NCBI GenBank assembly: GCA_964059195.1
Contig: CAXKWD010000011.1
Coordinates: 10,184,366-10,248,365, forward strand
DNA: 64,000 nt
From: Ectobius pallidus
Taxonomy: Eukaryota > Arthropoda > Insecta > Blattodea > Ectobiidae
Reading direction: 5' to 3'
Part shown: positions 23,985 through 36,095 of the stretch, piece after piece
Layout of the letters: each line of letters starts with the position of its first letter
Position numbering within the stretch: the first letter of the stretch is position 1
Position numbers and translations under genes: made by a program
The notes under the pieces: model-generated
What the model saw: the letters and a program-made list of their open reading frames with translations, nothing else
The model's database searches: none
Told to the model about the DNA's origin: nothing

Positions 23985-24594
23985 CAGCGTTTCTCAATCT
24001 TTTTAAACCCGAGGACCTTTAAAATGTCTAATTTTTTTTACGGACCCCTAATTTTACATCCCATTTTTAAAAGTAAGCTATATGTATGCCTATATTCTTA
24101 ATATTTGGGGTATTAATTATAGGCCATTATAACGAAATAATTCTAAATACATCTTTTTAATTCGACGGTAACACAGTTATAGAATTGGAAGTAAACTATT
24201 GACAGTAAAATTATATTTTGAACAAACTTTAATATTTATTACCAATTTGCTAATATAATTAGGAATTATAACACAGGTTTACCGGTATCAGACTCTCGGG
24301 CACCTCCAACAATAAAACCCTTCTTAGGAGAGCGCCTCTAATAACAAATTCCGACAAAGTCTTATTTTTCAGGGTTTTGAATGAAAGAGGGAACCATAGA
24401 TGTCAGTGCATCAGGGGTTTCAAACTGTGGTTCGTAACTGCAAAAGTAAGGAAACTTGCAATAGGACCTGTATTTTCGAAGATTTTAAAAACTTTGACAT
24501 CTAGTGTCCATTTTATGTGAAAAATTTTTACTTCTTTACTTGCTTTATGATATTTTTTTAATTATGTCTGCGGACCATAGGTTGAGAAACGCTG
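23985..24594. mobile_element. 610-bp hAT-like non-autonomous element
   Basis: TIRs are CAGCGTTTCTCAATCT on the left and GGTTGAGAAACGCTG on the right. The exact 8-bp duplication GTTTAAAG occupies 23977-23984 and 24595-24602. There is no transposase frame. An internal segment at 24412 (CAGGGGTTTCAAACTGTGGT) resembles the end of yet another hAT family, suggesting nesting. Confidence 0.88.
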
Positions 24595-24602
24595 GTTTAA
24601 AG

Positions 24603-25481
24603 CATTTCGTCTGTTTGTAAATTTGCTTACTGCACAGTCAGGATTTAACGCATTGTTCGATTAACTTCCAAATTGGCACTGACGAAGAGCAGATCTTAGA
24701 TTTTTGTTTTTGTACGCGAAGTCTACTTTCACAGAACATTACTAATTTAGCACGAGACAGTTATAGTAGTAGTAGTAGTAGTTCATTTATTGTTTATATC
24801 CACTTGATTTCGGTGTATGTGGAAAGTAAAATAAAATCCAACATTTGCTTTTGTGATTGGAGAAAACCCTTAAAAAATACAATTATACTTGCCACATCTT
24901 CCGGTTACCTTAGCCTTTGTGACAGGCACGAAGCCTTGGGGCTGTGGTCCAAGACACTTTGGGTTTGAGACCAATCTCGGTCATGATTTGATAACGGTGT
25001 GACAATAAGCTTTTGGAAAATAATTGCTAAAATGTTGTAAAATATAAAATGCACATGTTCGACGTTGACTCACTAAAGTGAATAATTTCAACAGATTGTT
25101 CTTATTCGCTTTTCGTAAGTAGCTCTCTTCTGAGAAATTTCTGTCTTAAATGTTAAGTTCTGTTCTATTATTACTCTATTCTAAGTACCATCAGAACGAA
25201 ATTGTACTAAATTGAGTAAAACTGATCGTTTCTTCCATATAATGTATTTAAATATGATTATTTCACTTTTACTTATTTGGTCCTCATTTTATTTTTTTTA
25301 TTTTTTGTCCATAAATGTTGTTGAAACACTAATGAAATGTTTGTTGGCAAAACTTTTCTTTCGAGACCAAAATTACATTCGCAATTTTGTTACCTATGTG
25401 CCCAAAAACTATTTATTACAATTAAAATACACGTACCACTTGAACTATGAACACGGAATCATTATGTAGTAAACAAAGGAT
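24603..25481. other. No gene; SINE scrap
   Basis: A degenerate tRNA-like string (TTTGGGTTTGAGACCAATCT) lies near 24.96 kb. The rest is AT-rich. Confidence 0.4.
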
Positions 25482-25487
25482 TTATTA

Positions 25488-25535
<48 letters not shown>

Positions 25536-25925
25536 TAATCTCCAGGGATGGAAACCCTATTTCGCCACAGAGGCATGTTAGAGTTGTAGTTTACAAGGTA
25601 ATCTTAATCATTATATAAATTAAAACATTAAATAAGTAATTAACTATAGTTGATCGTGAATATAATATGTTATAAAACTGATAAATTCTCTAAAACAGCA
25701 GACTTTGAAAAATAAATTTAGACATGAGTTGGAAAATGTTTTCTCACACTGAGAAGCATGCAATTTAAGATTAAACCTCCTTCTTTCGAATAATGGACAG
25801 TCAAATAAGACGTGTTTCACAGTTTCTGGTGACAGCTGACATCTGCAGACGTGGTTTCTTTCTGTTATAACGTTGAATCTTGTAAGTTTGGTAGTTACCA
25901 AACTTTCCATGGCCTGTTAGAAATT
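25482..25925 (-). pseudogene. LINE ORF2 C-terminal fragment with (ATT)n 3' tail
   Basis: The 88-residue frame has CRCQLSPETVKHVLFDCPLF, the Cys/His knuckle at the end of R1/Jockey-type ORF2 proteins. The 3' UTR runs to GGTTTCCATCCCTGGAGA and ends in the ATT array at 25482-25536. Confidence 0.75.
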
Positions 25926-26333
25926 GCGTTAAAATAAAATTTGGTGAGTTATGTTTAGCCTGTAACCTTTTAGAATAATATTTTATGTAGCGTACTTCTT
26001 ATACCTTGTAAAAATGGAAAGAAGGGGAGGTTTAAGATGTGCACTGCTGGGTTTGGCTGCCACCAACACTGCTCGCTAAGTACTATTGCGGTGAAGTTGA
26101 GTGTGATACCCAGAATTAATCATTACCACACACCAAGCTCACAGCAGCGCAGTCTCTCGTGTTTATCGTCCTACTTCTACTTAATAGCACCAAATAACTT
26201 AGTGTCAATCAAAAAGGAAACGGTGACATGTCAACACCTCAATGTGATCAATAATGACGATGAAGATGAACTGCCTTTCTACTTGAGAAAGTTGTCCCGT
26301 GTGATATTTATCCAGGTTATGTTAAGCACTTAC
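25926..26333 (-). other. Intron sequence downstream of the 2.3-kb exon
   Basis: It starts with GTAAGT (26333-26328). No acceptor followed by a convincing coding continuation was recognised here. The overlapping plus-strand 137-residue frame (26037-26450) is a shadow. Confidence 0.5.
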
Positions 26334-28630
26334 CTTCTGCCGACAGCTTCGTCTCATTCACGTTCTCTGCAACAAGTTCCACTGCTTCAATTCCTTCCAC
26401 CATATCGTCAGTTAGATCCCCAGTTTTTATCCACGTGTCTATCCGCTTAGTCGGGACATTCTGGTTTCCCGATACCAGCTCTGCATCGGTAGGCACTTCC
26501 TCTGACTCTTCTTCCTCCAGTTTTCCATTCTTTATCCACGAGTCTATTGTCTTGGCTCGCGCCGTTTGACAAGCCGACACAAACTCTGGATCGCCCTGAA
26601 GTTCTTCAGGCATATCTTCCGGCAATTTTCCGTTCTTTATCCATGAATCTATTCTCTTAGCGCGCACGGTCTGGTTTTCTATTATACGGCGACGTTCCCG
26701 TTCTATATCCTCTATTGAGGCATCAACGTCGAGAAGGCTGACGTCTGGGAGGTTCTCCCGCAATTTCTGCCTCTCTTCTTCGTATTTCTTCATGATCTGA
26801 GCGCCAATATTGCGAAAAGAGTCGTCTTGCAAGCTTTCACTCTTTTTCGCACTTTGTATGGAAATACCTGAATTGATTTCTTCATTTTCTTTTGCCGATG
26901 TGGCGTCCTGAGGAGTCACATCAGAGGTATGTTCCTCTTTCACTTCTTGTGTAGGGATGGTACCGACGACGCCATCGAGTTTCCCATCTTCGATTATTTT
27001 TGCGATCTGAGGTGAGATTATTCGTTTTCCTCCCTCGCTTTTTTTCACTTTTACGGTTTCAGTAGAGTCGTGTTTCATGGGCTTAACGCTTGCAACGGGG
27101 CAGTTTATATAGTACTGGGATCCGTACACCATTTTTACAGTTTCTGCAGATCTGTCTGCGGTGGTGCACAGAAACTCAGGTTCGCTTGTGCTCTGCTCCT
27201 GTTCTTCTAGCTCTTCTGGAGATACTGTCTTCATCTCCCATGTTCCATCTTCAGATATTTCTATAACGGATGCTTGATTTGGCACATCAATGGATTCTTC
27301 GCTTAGAATATCAGTTTTCGAGTTTTCACTTTGAATGTTGGCACTAGAGTCGTTACCGTCTGTGAGGTTCACATTTACTTCATCGTCTTTGGTAGAGACC
27401 GTGACATCACTATTGGTCAATGTAACAACTCCAAGAGCTTCACGATCTATTGGTTCGTTGATTGTATTTATAGCAACACTGTCACCCTCATTCTCATTAT
27501 TTCCTTCCTCATGTTTGGAATCATTTTCAGCTTTAACACCATCTTCTGAAGACAATACGGTTACGACACCTTCCTCTTGATAATTATCTTCTTTGGGATT
27601 TTCATCACTTTCTAAAATACCGTTTTCACACACACTTTCACTACCGATAGTATTTATGGCAAGTTCGATAACCACATTTTCATTTGGAGCCGTTACCACA
27701 ATTTCACCAATGTGATTTTCACTTAACGCGTTTTCTGAGTTCACTTTATGTCCCTCAGGTTCTAAGATAATTTCATCCGAAAAGTGCACGGATTTCTCCT
27801 GTTTCACTGGACTAGTTTCAATTTGATCAGTACTCACATCGGTATTTCTGTTAGCACATACAGTTTTATCATCTTGGGAATTCGACGTGTTACCAGATTG
27901 CTCAACGTTTCCACACCCAGTATTATTTTCTGTTTGATTTTCTTGTGATTTAGTCACTTCAGCGACTACTTCATTTACATCACTGCTAGTTACCTTATCT
28001 TCCTTGTCACCCTGCACTGAATGATTTGTTGTTGCACTGGTATCAATATTATTTTCTATATGATTCACACTCCTCTTAGCAGCGTCCTGGCTGGTATCAT
28101 TGATGTGTTGTGCATCGTCTTTATCATTTTCTTTGTTATGCTGCAGATTGTCCAAAGGGTCATTTTCAGCTTTAAAGACAACCCCGTCGTGGTTTGTAAT
28201 TTCCTCTTTATTGACCACGGAACTTGCGGGCAGTTCCGCATCTTGCTTCGTATTTTCACTCATGTCGCCATTGTTTTCGTTCAACATAATGAAAATGGGA
28301 GGCCGACGCTTCTTTCGCTTTGGCTTTACTACTGTTGAATAGAGGATCTCGACGTTCTCGTAATCCTGGAAACCTGCAGGTGGTAGGATTTCCTCCTGGT
28401 CGGATGCTTGGAAGGGCGCGCAATTGCTGATTGCTCCTGGCGGCACCTCGTAAATGTTGGGGTCGGGGCTGATGGTGTCCTCCTCGTTCACCAGACCAAG
28501 GAACACGTTAACGGGGCTCTTGCAGGACACTGGTTCATAGATAGGCTCTTCCTCACTCACAGGAGAACTGCAGTTGGCGTAGAGAGGCTCTTCCAAGCAC
28601 GTGTTCTCATACACAGGTTCATCCTCGGCT
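26334..28630 (-). CDS. Large 2.3-kb coding exon: acidic disordered protein with tyrosine motifs and a 35-residue C-terminal repeat
   Basis: The exon runs from acceptor TTTTGTTGCAG|A (28630) to donor GCAGAAG|GTAAGT (26334), entering in phase 2 and leaving in phase 1; 765 full codons are open. N-terminal motifs are PVYENT, PLYANC, PIYEPV, NIYEVP and DYENVE, followed by a basic patch KPKRKKRRPP that could be a nuclear-localisation signal. A stretch of about 350 residues rich in D, E, N, S and T is probably disordered. A charged helical segment (KKYEEERQKLRE, then IERERRRIIENQ) follows. The exon ends with three repeats whose invariant Trp residues are exactly 35 residues apart (IDSWIKNGKL, IDSWIKNGKL, IDTWIKTGDL); QIAKIIEDGKL upstream may be a decayed fourth. 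No signal peptide or membrane segment is visible. Motif layout suggests a cytoplasmic scaffold or adaptor, which is inference. The downstream exon was not found. Smaller ORFs overlapping here on both strands are shadows. Confidence 0.85.
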
Positions 28631-29694
28631 CTGCAACAAAACCAGAACATCTGAAAGTTCCTCATTCATGCACGAATCACATGAAACTAATTTCACAGTT
28701 GAAAAACTGGATAAGAATGCATATCATTATCTCGTACTTTCCCCAGTAATGCACTGAAGTTCGCTACATGTGCATTGCAAATATAAAGACAGACCGAAGG
28801 TAGAGAGTCTTGACTCAGCAAGCATGTCCTAAATATGAGCTCTGCCCTTATCTTAATAAAAGAAAAATACCCTCCAACTTCCCTGTGTACACAGATCTGC
28901 AAGTGTTTGGGGGAACAGTTTAACTATGCATATCTTTGTAGTAAGGATTACAAGGCATCTAAAAGTGCAGTTTTCTTGTATTTATGTAGGAATTATGTTT
29001 AAAAATGCAAATTATAAATAATTCTTCTATACAATGAGCTTCTTAAATAGTTTTCGCGTTACGACTTAAAATACGATTCTGAGCAATTATACTCCATCCG
29101 TCACGCCATTGCTTTGCTCATTGTCCGTAACTTCACTTTCTGAAAACTGTTCTCCTGATAGTTCGAAAATCATTTTCGTGAAATAAATCCAAACGAAATT
29201 ATATGTGCTTGAAGCAGAATATTTGTTTCAGCGTGTTGAGAAGAAAGAAATAATCTTTAGGTGAACGATTCTATAATTTTTCTTCGCATGAAAAGAACAT
29301 TTGTAGATGCAATTACTGAGAAATATTATTAAAAAAAAACAAAAACATGCATTATATTCTTCCGATATTTCCTATTAAATAATAATTATAAATGGATCTC
29401 AGACCTATGAAAATGTGAAAGGATGGTTATGCAAGATTTAATCAGATAGAACATAGAGAAAAAAGTAATTCTAATGCAGATATACAACACCGCTTAGAAT
29501 GCGACAACTGTACTATAAATTACAGCAAAACACTTCATGCAATAATAATAATAATAGATAACAACAATGAAAAATAATCACCAAAAGGACAAATAATAAA
29601 TCGTTTGAGTAGTTTATTAATATAAAAGTGATTTTAAGAAATAGCTTAATCATGTTTAACAATATTGGATTATGGCTTGACAACGTGAACCAGG

Positions 29695-30405
29695 GTAGGG
29701 TGACCAGAATTTCAGCGCAAAAAGCAGGGCCCAATCGTTAAAGTGGCTATGGCACAGTAGACCGCCATTCTTTCCATCTTACTAATGTAATAGGCCATAA
29801 AGGATGTCTTACAGCAATCACTTTAATACTAATAAAAGCCTACTCTATTGGTAACAAATTAAATAATTTGTATTTAATTAAAATATATTGCATATCAAAC
29901 TATATTACTATCAATTTTTAATAGCCTATTTGTACTTAATATTATTAATGTTCACTTTTATTAAGTTAAGACCAGTGCGTTAGCTGGAAAAAATATTTGG
30001 GGGTCTCACCTTTACTTAATTGTTTTAAAACAGCTTTAAACTTCATGTATTTGGAGATACGCCCTCCCCCCCGCGGCACCAACTAAAGCCTTAATTAAGA
30101 CATTGAAACACACAATGTGATATGATACTAATCTCTTAAGGGAAATGTAGTTGCCATTATGGATGTTTTAATTTTCTTTCAACGATAAGCATATTATATT
30201 AAGAAAAAAAAAACACTTTATAGGAATGCTAAAATACTAAGTTTCACATAACATTCCATTTCGAAAGACTTTTCGCAGGATATTTATGACATTTTCAAAT
30301 ATATTAGCGGCCCGGGCCGCAGGATAAAGAGTAAAAAAAAGAGTATCCTGCAAAATCTGTAATTCTGTCATTAAATTGCGCCCTGCTTTTTTTTCTACTT
30401 ATGCT
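29695..30405. mobile_element. Decayed inverted-repeat element in the intron
   Basis: GGGTGACCAGAATTTC followed by AAAAAGCAGGGCCCAAT near 29.70-29.74 kb is partly inverse to AATTGCGCCCTGCTTTTTTT near 30.37-30.40 kb. The outer part of the right end is missing. A perfect GCGGCCCGGGCCGC palindrome lies at about 30.31 kb. Probably an old hAT-type remnant. Confidence 0.3.
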
Positions 30406-30539
30406 ACTAAAAAATTAACCATAAAATTTAAAATTTTCTGCAACTTATAACATAACTTCATAATGTTTTCTTTCGTAAATATTTTATTTTCTGTCTTAAA
30501 TTATAATCTTGCTGTTTGTTTTATTATTCTTTATCTTTA

Positions 30540-30600
30540 TTTTTGTAACTGTGCCCGAATACAAGCTTTCTGCTCATTTGGGTCATTCTTATCACTATTT
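30540..30600 (+). repeat. LINE 3'-UTR hairpin motif, plus copy
   Basis: GTGCCCGAATACAAGCTTTC then TGCTCATTTGGGTCA is a diverged copy of the GCCCGAGCACGAGC...GCTCATTTGGGC hairpin. No coding remains. Confidence 0.5.
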
Positions 30601-30763
30601 TTTATTATCTGACGATCTTACTTTTTGTATTTTATTGTTTTCAAATAAGATCACATTACTGCGATTATTAGCCTTATTATCACTGCATAACATAGAAATC
30701 ATAAATTTAAGAAGGTGTGATATCATCGATCTTTACAATATATTCGTTATTGTTTCTCCATAC

Positions 30764-30933
30764 CTTTGGTTCTCGTAGATCGGCTCAGGGGAGAGATCAA
30801 GGAGGTTGCAATAGATTTTCTCTGGTGGCGACTTGAGTTTCACAATTGCTGCACCAGATTCACCAAAATCCCAGCAGACGCTGTCTGAAGATTCTGTGTC
30901 CTCTCCTGCACCATCCAACTCACCCTCTCCTCT
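30764..30933 (-). CDS. Internal coding exon of an unrecognised insect gene (YxN-motif protein), upstream of the 2.3-kb exon
   Basis: This 170-base exon reads open in one frame from an acceptor (pyrimidine tract ending CTCTTGCAG) to a donor (CAAAG|GTATGG). It encodes 56 residues plus two bases of a split Arg codon. Those two bases (AG) join the A that begins the exon at 28630, giving AGA and keeping the frame; this phase match is the main evidence that both exons belong to one gene. The peptide is acidic at first (GEGELDGAGEDTESSDS), then has CWDFGESGAAIVKLKSPPEK and two tyrosine motifs, IYCNLL and PIYENQ. Both fit the YxN consensus bound by Grb2/Drk-type SH2 domains. The exon starts in phase 0 and has no in-frame Met, so at least one coding exon lies upstream (higher coordinates). 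No family was recognised. Confidence 0.78.
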
Positions 30934-31065
30934 CTGCAAGAGAAGAGACGTGGCGTGAAACAGCTTCAAAACATACATTTACTACGTCTGTAACATGATC
31001 AAGCTTATAGTTCTGACACGTTCTCAGTCTCAACTCTCTTAGGGGATTAGTTGTAAATAATGAAG

Positions 31066-31210
31066 AGAAAAACTTGTCCCGGGCAGAAATCGAACCCGGG
31101 TTTCAGCTTTATACAATGACGTAGAGGCACCTCGACTCCACAGGACCGTATCGAGTCCCATTCCAAATATTCCTCTCGTAGACTCGAGCAAACTTTCCAC
31201 AGATTGGAGT
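31066..31210 (-). mobile_element. tRNA-derived SINE remnant
   Basis: Minus-strand B-box-like CCCGGGTTCGATTTCTGCCC preceded by CACAGGACC-type body. A second scrap of the same head lies at 31333-31360 (CCCGGGCAGGAATCGAAACC). Confidence 0.45.
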
Positions 31211-32683
31211 GAGGATGCATCCAATTATGATGCTTATTTATTACATGGATTTAAGTTAACCGAGACCTTTACTGGTATTAATTACTGACTTGTTTTCAGT
31301 CTTCTCACAGAAAAGATACACCATAGAGAAATATGTCCCGGGCAGGAATCGAAACCGAGATCGAATTTTTTAGTTGTTCCTTTCGGAAAAACATACACAG
31401 GCACACTGTCCATTTGGAGAAAATAATGAATTTTAAATATATTTGTCGTCTTAATAGGACCAATTAACCCTCGCGTTACTAAGATTTCGATACCTCTCTT
31501 TTACTGACTCAATGCGAGAATATCCCACATAAGAGATCCATAGACTAAAACAGTCTAAGGTTGCAGATTAATTTTATGTAAAGAAATAGAAAATGTATTT
31601 TTGATTGAAGTTGACTGAAATTTCACCCATATTCCCTTAAGGCGATTACGATCATACAGAACACGTCACTTACCTATAACTTAAAAAAAAAAAAAAACCG
31701 CTGTTTTAGTAATTTGTCTTCAATACGGCTGTTTCCGGTGAAGAATCGATGTACATGACGAGGGAAAGTAAAAAATAAGATATAAATTACAATATAGCTT
31801 CATTCTTAGTCGAATATCGTGAACAGCATTAAAAATTCTTGGAATAAATTACGAGAGAAGGAAAATTACGGTGCCTCTCACTTGTAGTTATATTTGACCT
31901 TGAAAAATGAAGACACGAAATATAATTATACGATACACCTTTTCCTTCTGTACACGTTAGAACGTGGCTACTTTATCTGAAATCTGGCTACGCAATCATT
32001 AGACCAGTACAACGAGTTGTAAGAAACTTTTATTACTCTATTACTTTCTATATGACTTGATTTGTATGTCTCTTAAAAATGCAACAAGTATGCATAACCA
32101 AGACGATGGAGTCTTTCCCTTGCCGTTGTTCTTGTCACGAAGAAAGAAGTTTTATAGCATACCTAATTACTTTGATTTATTTTTTATTTACTTATTATGC
32201 ATGCGAAATGACGGCATTAGACAGTGACAAAATAATGAGAGGTTATTATCAGAGGAGGCTAAAATACAAGTAAAATATAGTTGAGGGTAAAGATTTCTTC
32301 TGCATTATAAAATATATTTTTAATAACCAGAAGTAAAGCTTGTTACCGAAATAGTTTATATTGAGTTATTTAAACAGACGCTGGCAACACGTTGTAACAC
32401 TTTAGACCTAAATGAGACAACGTAGTCTTTGGCAGTCTGAATTTTGGTACGTGGGATATACTATTACTAAACCTGGTTCTGTATGCAAGTACTTCATTCA
32501 AGATTGTTATGAGTAAGTTTATAGATTAAAATGACGATAAAATAAATAATAATAACAACAACAACAGGAAAATGAACTAACTCCGCCCAATATAGACTTA
32601 AATATCATACATCAGATGTTTTCTCTTCATTTAAAAGTAACTTATTCGAAAAGAACCATTTTATTTTATTTAAGCAATTTTTC

Positions 32684-32686
<3 letters not shown>

Positions 32687-32724
<38 letters not shown>
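32687..32724. repeat. (ATT)n microsatellite
   Basis: About 13 units. Confidence 0.9.
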
Positions 32725-32725
<1 letters not shown>

Positions 32726-33384
32726 GATAGCAAATATACAGTTGAATTACAAAATTCCTTAAAGAACTATACCTTCCTACAGCATCAATTTACATATACA
32801 CAAGAATGCTTAAACATAGATAAGATATGGCAGCACAGCATCATACGAGGAAGATATTAGGAAATATTTTGCCTGCTTCATGAACAAATTGTACTCCTCC
32901 AAGAACAGTCTCCAGTATCACCAGTCTTACTTGTCAAAGCGGGAAGACGTCCGAGAGTACTGATAGATAGTAAGTACTCTTCAGTCGTAATATTCCTTTC
33001 GACAAACTCCCGTACCCTGGCACAGACTAGACCAACATCACAACTGGTCCTTTCATTGCATTGTCAGGGAAATAATACAAGAAGTCATAAAGATCATATA
33101 TACCGGTATAAGATGGAACTTTTCTCATCTTTTAATTTCTCTGAAAACAGTGGAACACTTACTCACGCTTAACTTATTGTTCCGTAACTTTCTTTACAGA
33201 TGTAGCGTTTTAGTATCACATATTATGCTTTAGAGATGATCATAATATTAAGACAATAAAGTGAAATAAGATTTTAATCACTACTTTCAAGTTATTTCAG
33301 TGTTCCTCCCCAACAATAAGCATAACACATTCACTAGAAGTAATCACACACAAATATAGAAAGCTATAATTTGTTGTTATGGTT

Positions 33385-33552
33385 ATCTAACGACGGTTGT
33401 GTACTGATATTTAGGCAGGTTGTGTACCGTCTCCGGTGCGCCCGAATTAGTCCCACGGGAATTCTTTTGCATGTCTGTAAATATAGAAACATCAGATTGT
33501 TGCATTTACACAACTATAATTGCCATCGACTTGGGTGTTATCCAACTCCAAA
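33385..33552 (-). mobile_element. SINE family F copy, diverged
   Basis: ACGACGGTTGTGTACTGATA, CGGTGCGCCCGAATTAGTCC and GCATGTCTGTAAATATAGAA correspond to family F. Confidence 0.6.
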
Positions 33553-34030
33553 ATTTCAGAACAGAAAGTCAGTGTCTTGCTGACTTTTGTGATCTGACTG
33601 ATGGTAACGGATAGAAAAAAATACAACTGAAATTCCTAAAGGACCTTACAAATAAAATGCAGCCATAAATGGGCTAAGGGTTGCTATAAAACTGCGCTAA
33701 CCCATTTTTAATAAGCATTCTTTGAATTTATTCCAAGTTTGTAATTTTTCATTTCACTACAGTTACACTACAATTTTCAGTCACAAAACTGAATATGGTC
33801 ATTTCCGTTCAAATGATAGGAACAAGACATTAAGATCAAGATAACCGGCAAATCCATGTAACAAACAAATATATATATAATAAAGTTCTTATGCAATGTC
33901 GAGAAAACCTTGTTTCTACCCCTAGTAAGGGATGACTTACATCTTCTGTTTATGAAGTGAGTAATTTCATTTTTGTATGTTTTCTCGCCAGTCAATGTAG
34001 TTTATTTTGTAAATGCTTTCGTTTTTAAAG

Positions 34031-34246
34031 CCCCGATGAGGTCATTGGAGTTCCTCAATTGGCCTAATCCTTCTAGTGGCACTATGGCCCTGGGGTCGAC
34101 TCAGCCTCTAACAGAAATTAGTTCCAGGAGAAATCCTGGCTGACAACCTTACCAGCTTCACGTGCCGAATGTCTAAAAGTCTGGGAGCCTCAAACTCCTG
34201 GAACCCTCTGGGTCTCCATGGCCTGTATAGGGAACACTTTACTTTT
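34031..34246 (+). mobile_element. SINE family A, 5'-truncated copy
   Basis: It begins at CCCCGATGAGGTCATTGG, just after the B-box, and is flanked by the exact 14-base duplication TTTCGTTTTTAAAG (34017-34030, 34247-34260). It also lacks part of the middle (after GAGAAATCCTGGCTGACAAC). Confidence 0.92.
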
Positions 34247-34260
34247 TTTCGTTTTTAAAG

Positions 34261-35825
34261 TTATATGATTTAGAAAAGTGAAGGTCTTCAAAATCAATTA
34301 TTTGGGAGCCCATTTCAGTAATTACCACACATCGTCAGCGGATTAGAGAAAGCAATGTTCCTTTGATAAATAAGACGATTAAAGCGTTTATCATATTGCT
34401 ATTATTCTTATATCTGGACTACTTTCCTGTAGCTCTCTTTCTTCAGGGTGTCAGCTGTTTTGCAATTAATCAAGTTCCTCGAAAAATAATTAAAAATACT
34501 ATTTGTATTAAAATATTACTGGAACAATCTGTCACAATTCTCCCTTTTTAAAAATATTCTCCCCTTAGCTATATTGTTAACACAGTTGTAGGCTATATAG
34601 GTGTATTACATCAGTAATTCTCAAGTGTAAAGTTGCTGTTTTAAATCTGTTATATTACTGTATAAAATGCTGCGGTCATAAAAGGCAACAATTGCTTTCT
34701 TGTAGTATCAAGTAAGTAAATAAGTAAATAAACAAACTAATGCTTCAACACTCCTAGTTGTTTAAACGCAGACATAAAAAGTACAAGAAAAATAATTGGA
34801 AAACCACAATTGAAGTTTTCTTTTTCTGATCTCGCAACATTGTTGAGTCCGGTTTTCAAGGATTGTAGTTTTTTCATTCTTTATTAGGATTTTACTATGT
34901 AATTGTGTAAAATTAAAAAATAACGAACTTCAAGACTGATCCATAGACGCAATGTTCATTATATTATTCAGCATTATTATTGACTTTTACATAGCAATTT
35001 TCTGAATATGTTTTTTTCCTAGCCTGGTGCGCGCGAGTTTACAAAACTGTTTGCTAATGAAGAGTATTGAAACGCATTTTCAGTAAGCAAAAGGACACGT
35101 GAATTCCTCTGAAATAAATGTGTCATAAAATAGCGATTTTTGGCTCAATCTGCGCATGGTCATAGGCCTAAGGGGAGGCAGAATTCACCCTGCCTACCTA
35201 CTTTTATTATTTAAGGGGAAAATATTTCTCAATAGCTTTTTGATCATTTTTATCCTCCTCTTACGTTAATATCATATTCCTCAGAGGAGACATTATTCAA
35301 TAATTGGATTGAAAATAACTGTGGAAAAGCTCCCATGCAACTCAAAGGCCTCATTTGATGACCGGTAGTACTTTCTTTTGCAGAAATAGTAAGAAAGAGA
35401 AATTTAATTTTTTTAGGCCTATGATTTAAGTTATTTCACGGGTATGGCTCCGTTGTCGGCGAATTCCATCTTTCCCACAGTGGAGTTAGTTGAGTATTCA
35501 AATTAGCCTCCATGCATATGAATTTCCCCGGATGCAGCTGATGCTCTAGGAACAAGTTCTTTCATGCAACATTAACAATTTGGGCTGCACACAGCAGAAT
35601 TTGAACATCTCTCATCTTGATGCCATCCCTGATTTCACTTGTCGGAAAAGAAACTAGACCCACAAAAATGCTATTATCTTATACCTGTCAATAAATGTGA
35701 AACGACAGACACAAGTTCCTGCTGAACTTTACTCAATACTTTTTGTAAAGTATTCACCATTTGCAGATAAATATTTTTTTCTGATGTTAATGTTTTAAAA
35801 CATTAGTAAGGTATGGTTTTCTAAC
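34261..35825. other. No supported gene
   Basis: AT-rich; no inverted ends, SINE heads or coding motifs recognised. Confidence 0.4.
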
Positions 35826-36095
35826 ATGCAGGTGGTCTCATGGTTATCGTCGCTGGATACGATCCGTAGGCCTGGGTTCGAACCCCCGTAACTGCTCGAA
35901 CTTTTCTCAGGTAGTGTGCATTCAGCCTTTGATTCAAACTCAGGAGCTACTTGATTAAGAATTAGCGGCTCCAGCCACTGAAACTGTCATTAACGGCCGT
36001 GTAGGCTATGTCGGCATACGATACTGCTATTTGTAGGCTATATGGTAGTCCCTAGTCCCTGCAGGGATGCTGCTCCACGGAGTAAAGTTTAGTTT
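35826..36095 (+). mobile_element. Diverged SINE (family C-like)
   Basis: The tRNA-like head GGTGGTCTCATGGTTATCGT with B-box CTGGGTTCGAACCCCCGT is followed by a body ending TCCCTGCAGGGATGCTGCTC. Body similarity to family C is partial (GTCGGCATACGATACTG). Confidence 0.6.

Larger units (their letters stand above)
28631..30763 (-). other. Intron between the two exons of the YxN-motif gene
   Basis: This 2.1-kb AT-rich interval is bounded by GT (30763-30762) and AG (28632-28631) on the minus strand. It contains decayed mobile DNA, including an inverted pair near 29.70 and 30.39 kb and a LINE 3'-end hairpin at 30.55 kb. No further exon is visible in it. Because exon phases match across it, no extra exon is needed, though alternative exons cannot be excluded. 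Confidence 0.75.
31215..34016. other. No supported gene
   Basis: AT-rich with an ATT array and a SINE F remnant. The 32.9-33.1 kb segment is less AT-rich (GTACCCTGGCACAGACTAGA) but has no frame worth calling. Confidence 0.4.

Noticed and set aside
26037..28749. Several plus-strand and alternative minus-strand ORFs of 64-137 residues
   Set aside because: They overlap the 2.3-kb exon with matched splice sites and have no domain features; antisense or frame shadows.
31039..31224. 61-residue minus ORF as the missing upstream exon with a start codon
   Set aside because: It lies in a tRNA-derived SINE remnant and has no donor in phase 0 leading to the exon at 30933.
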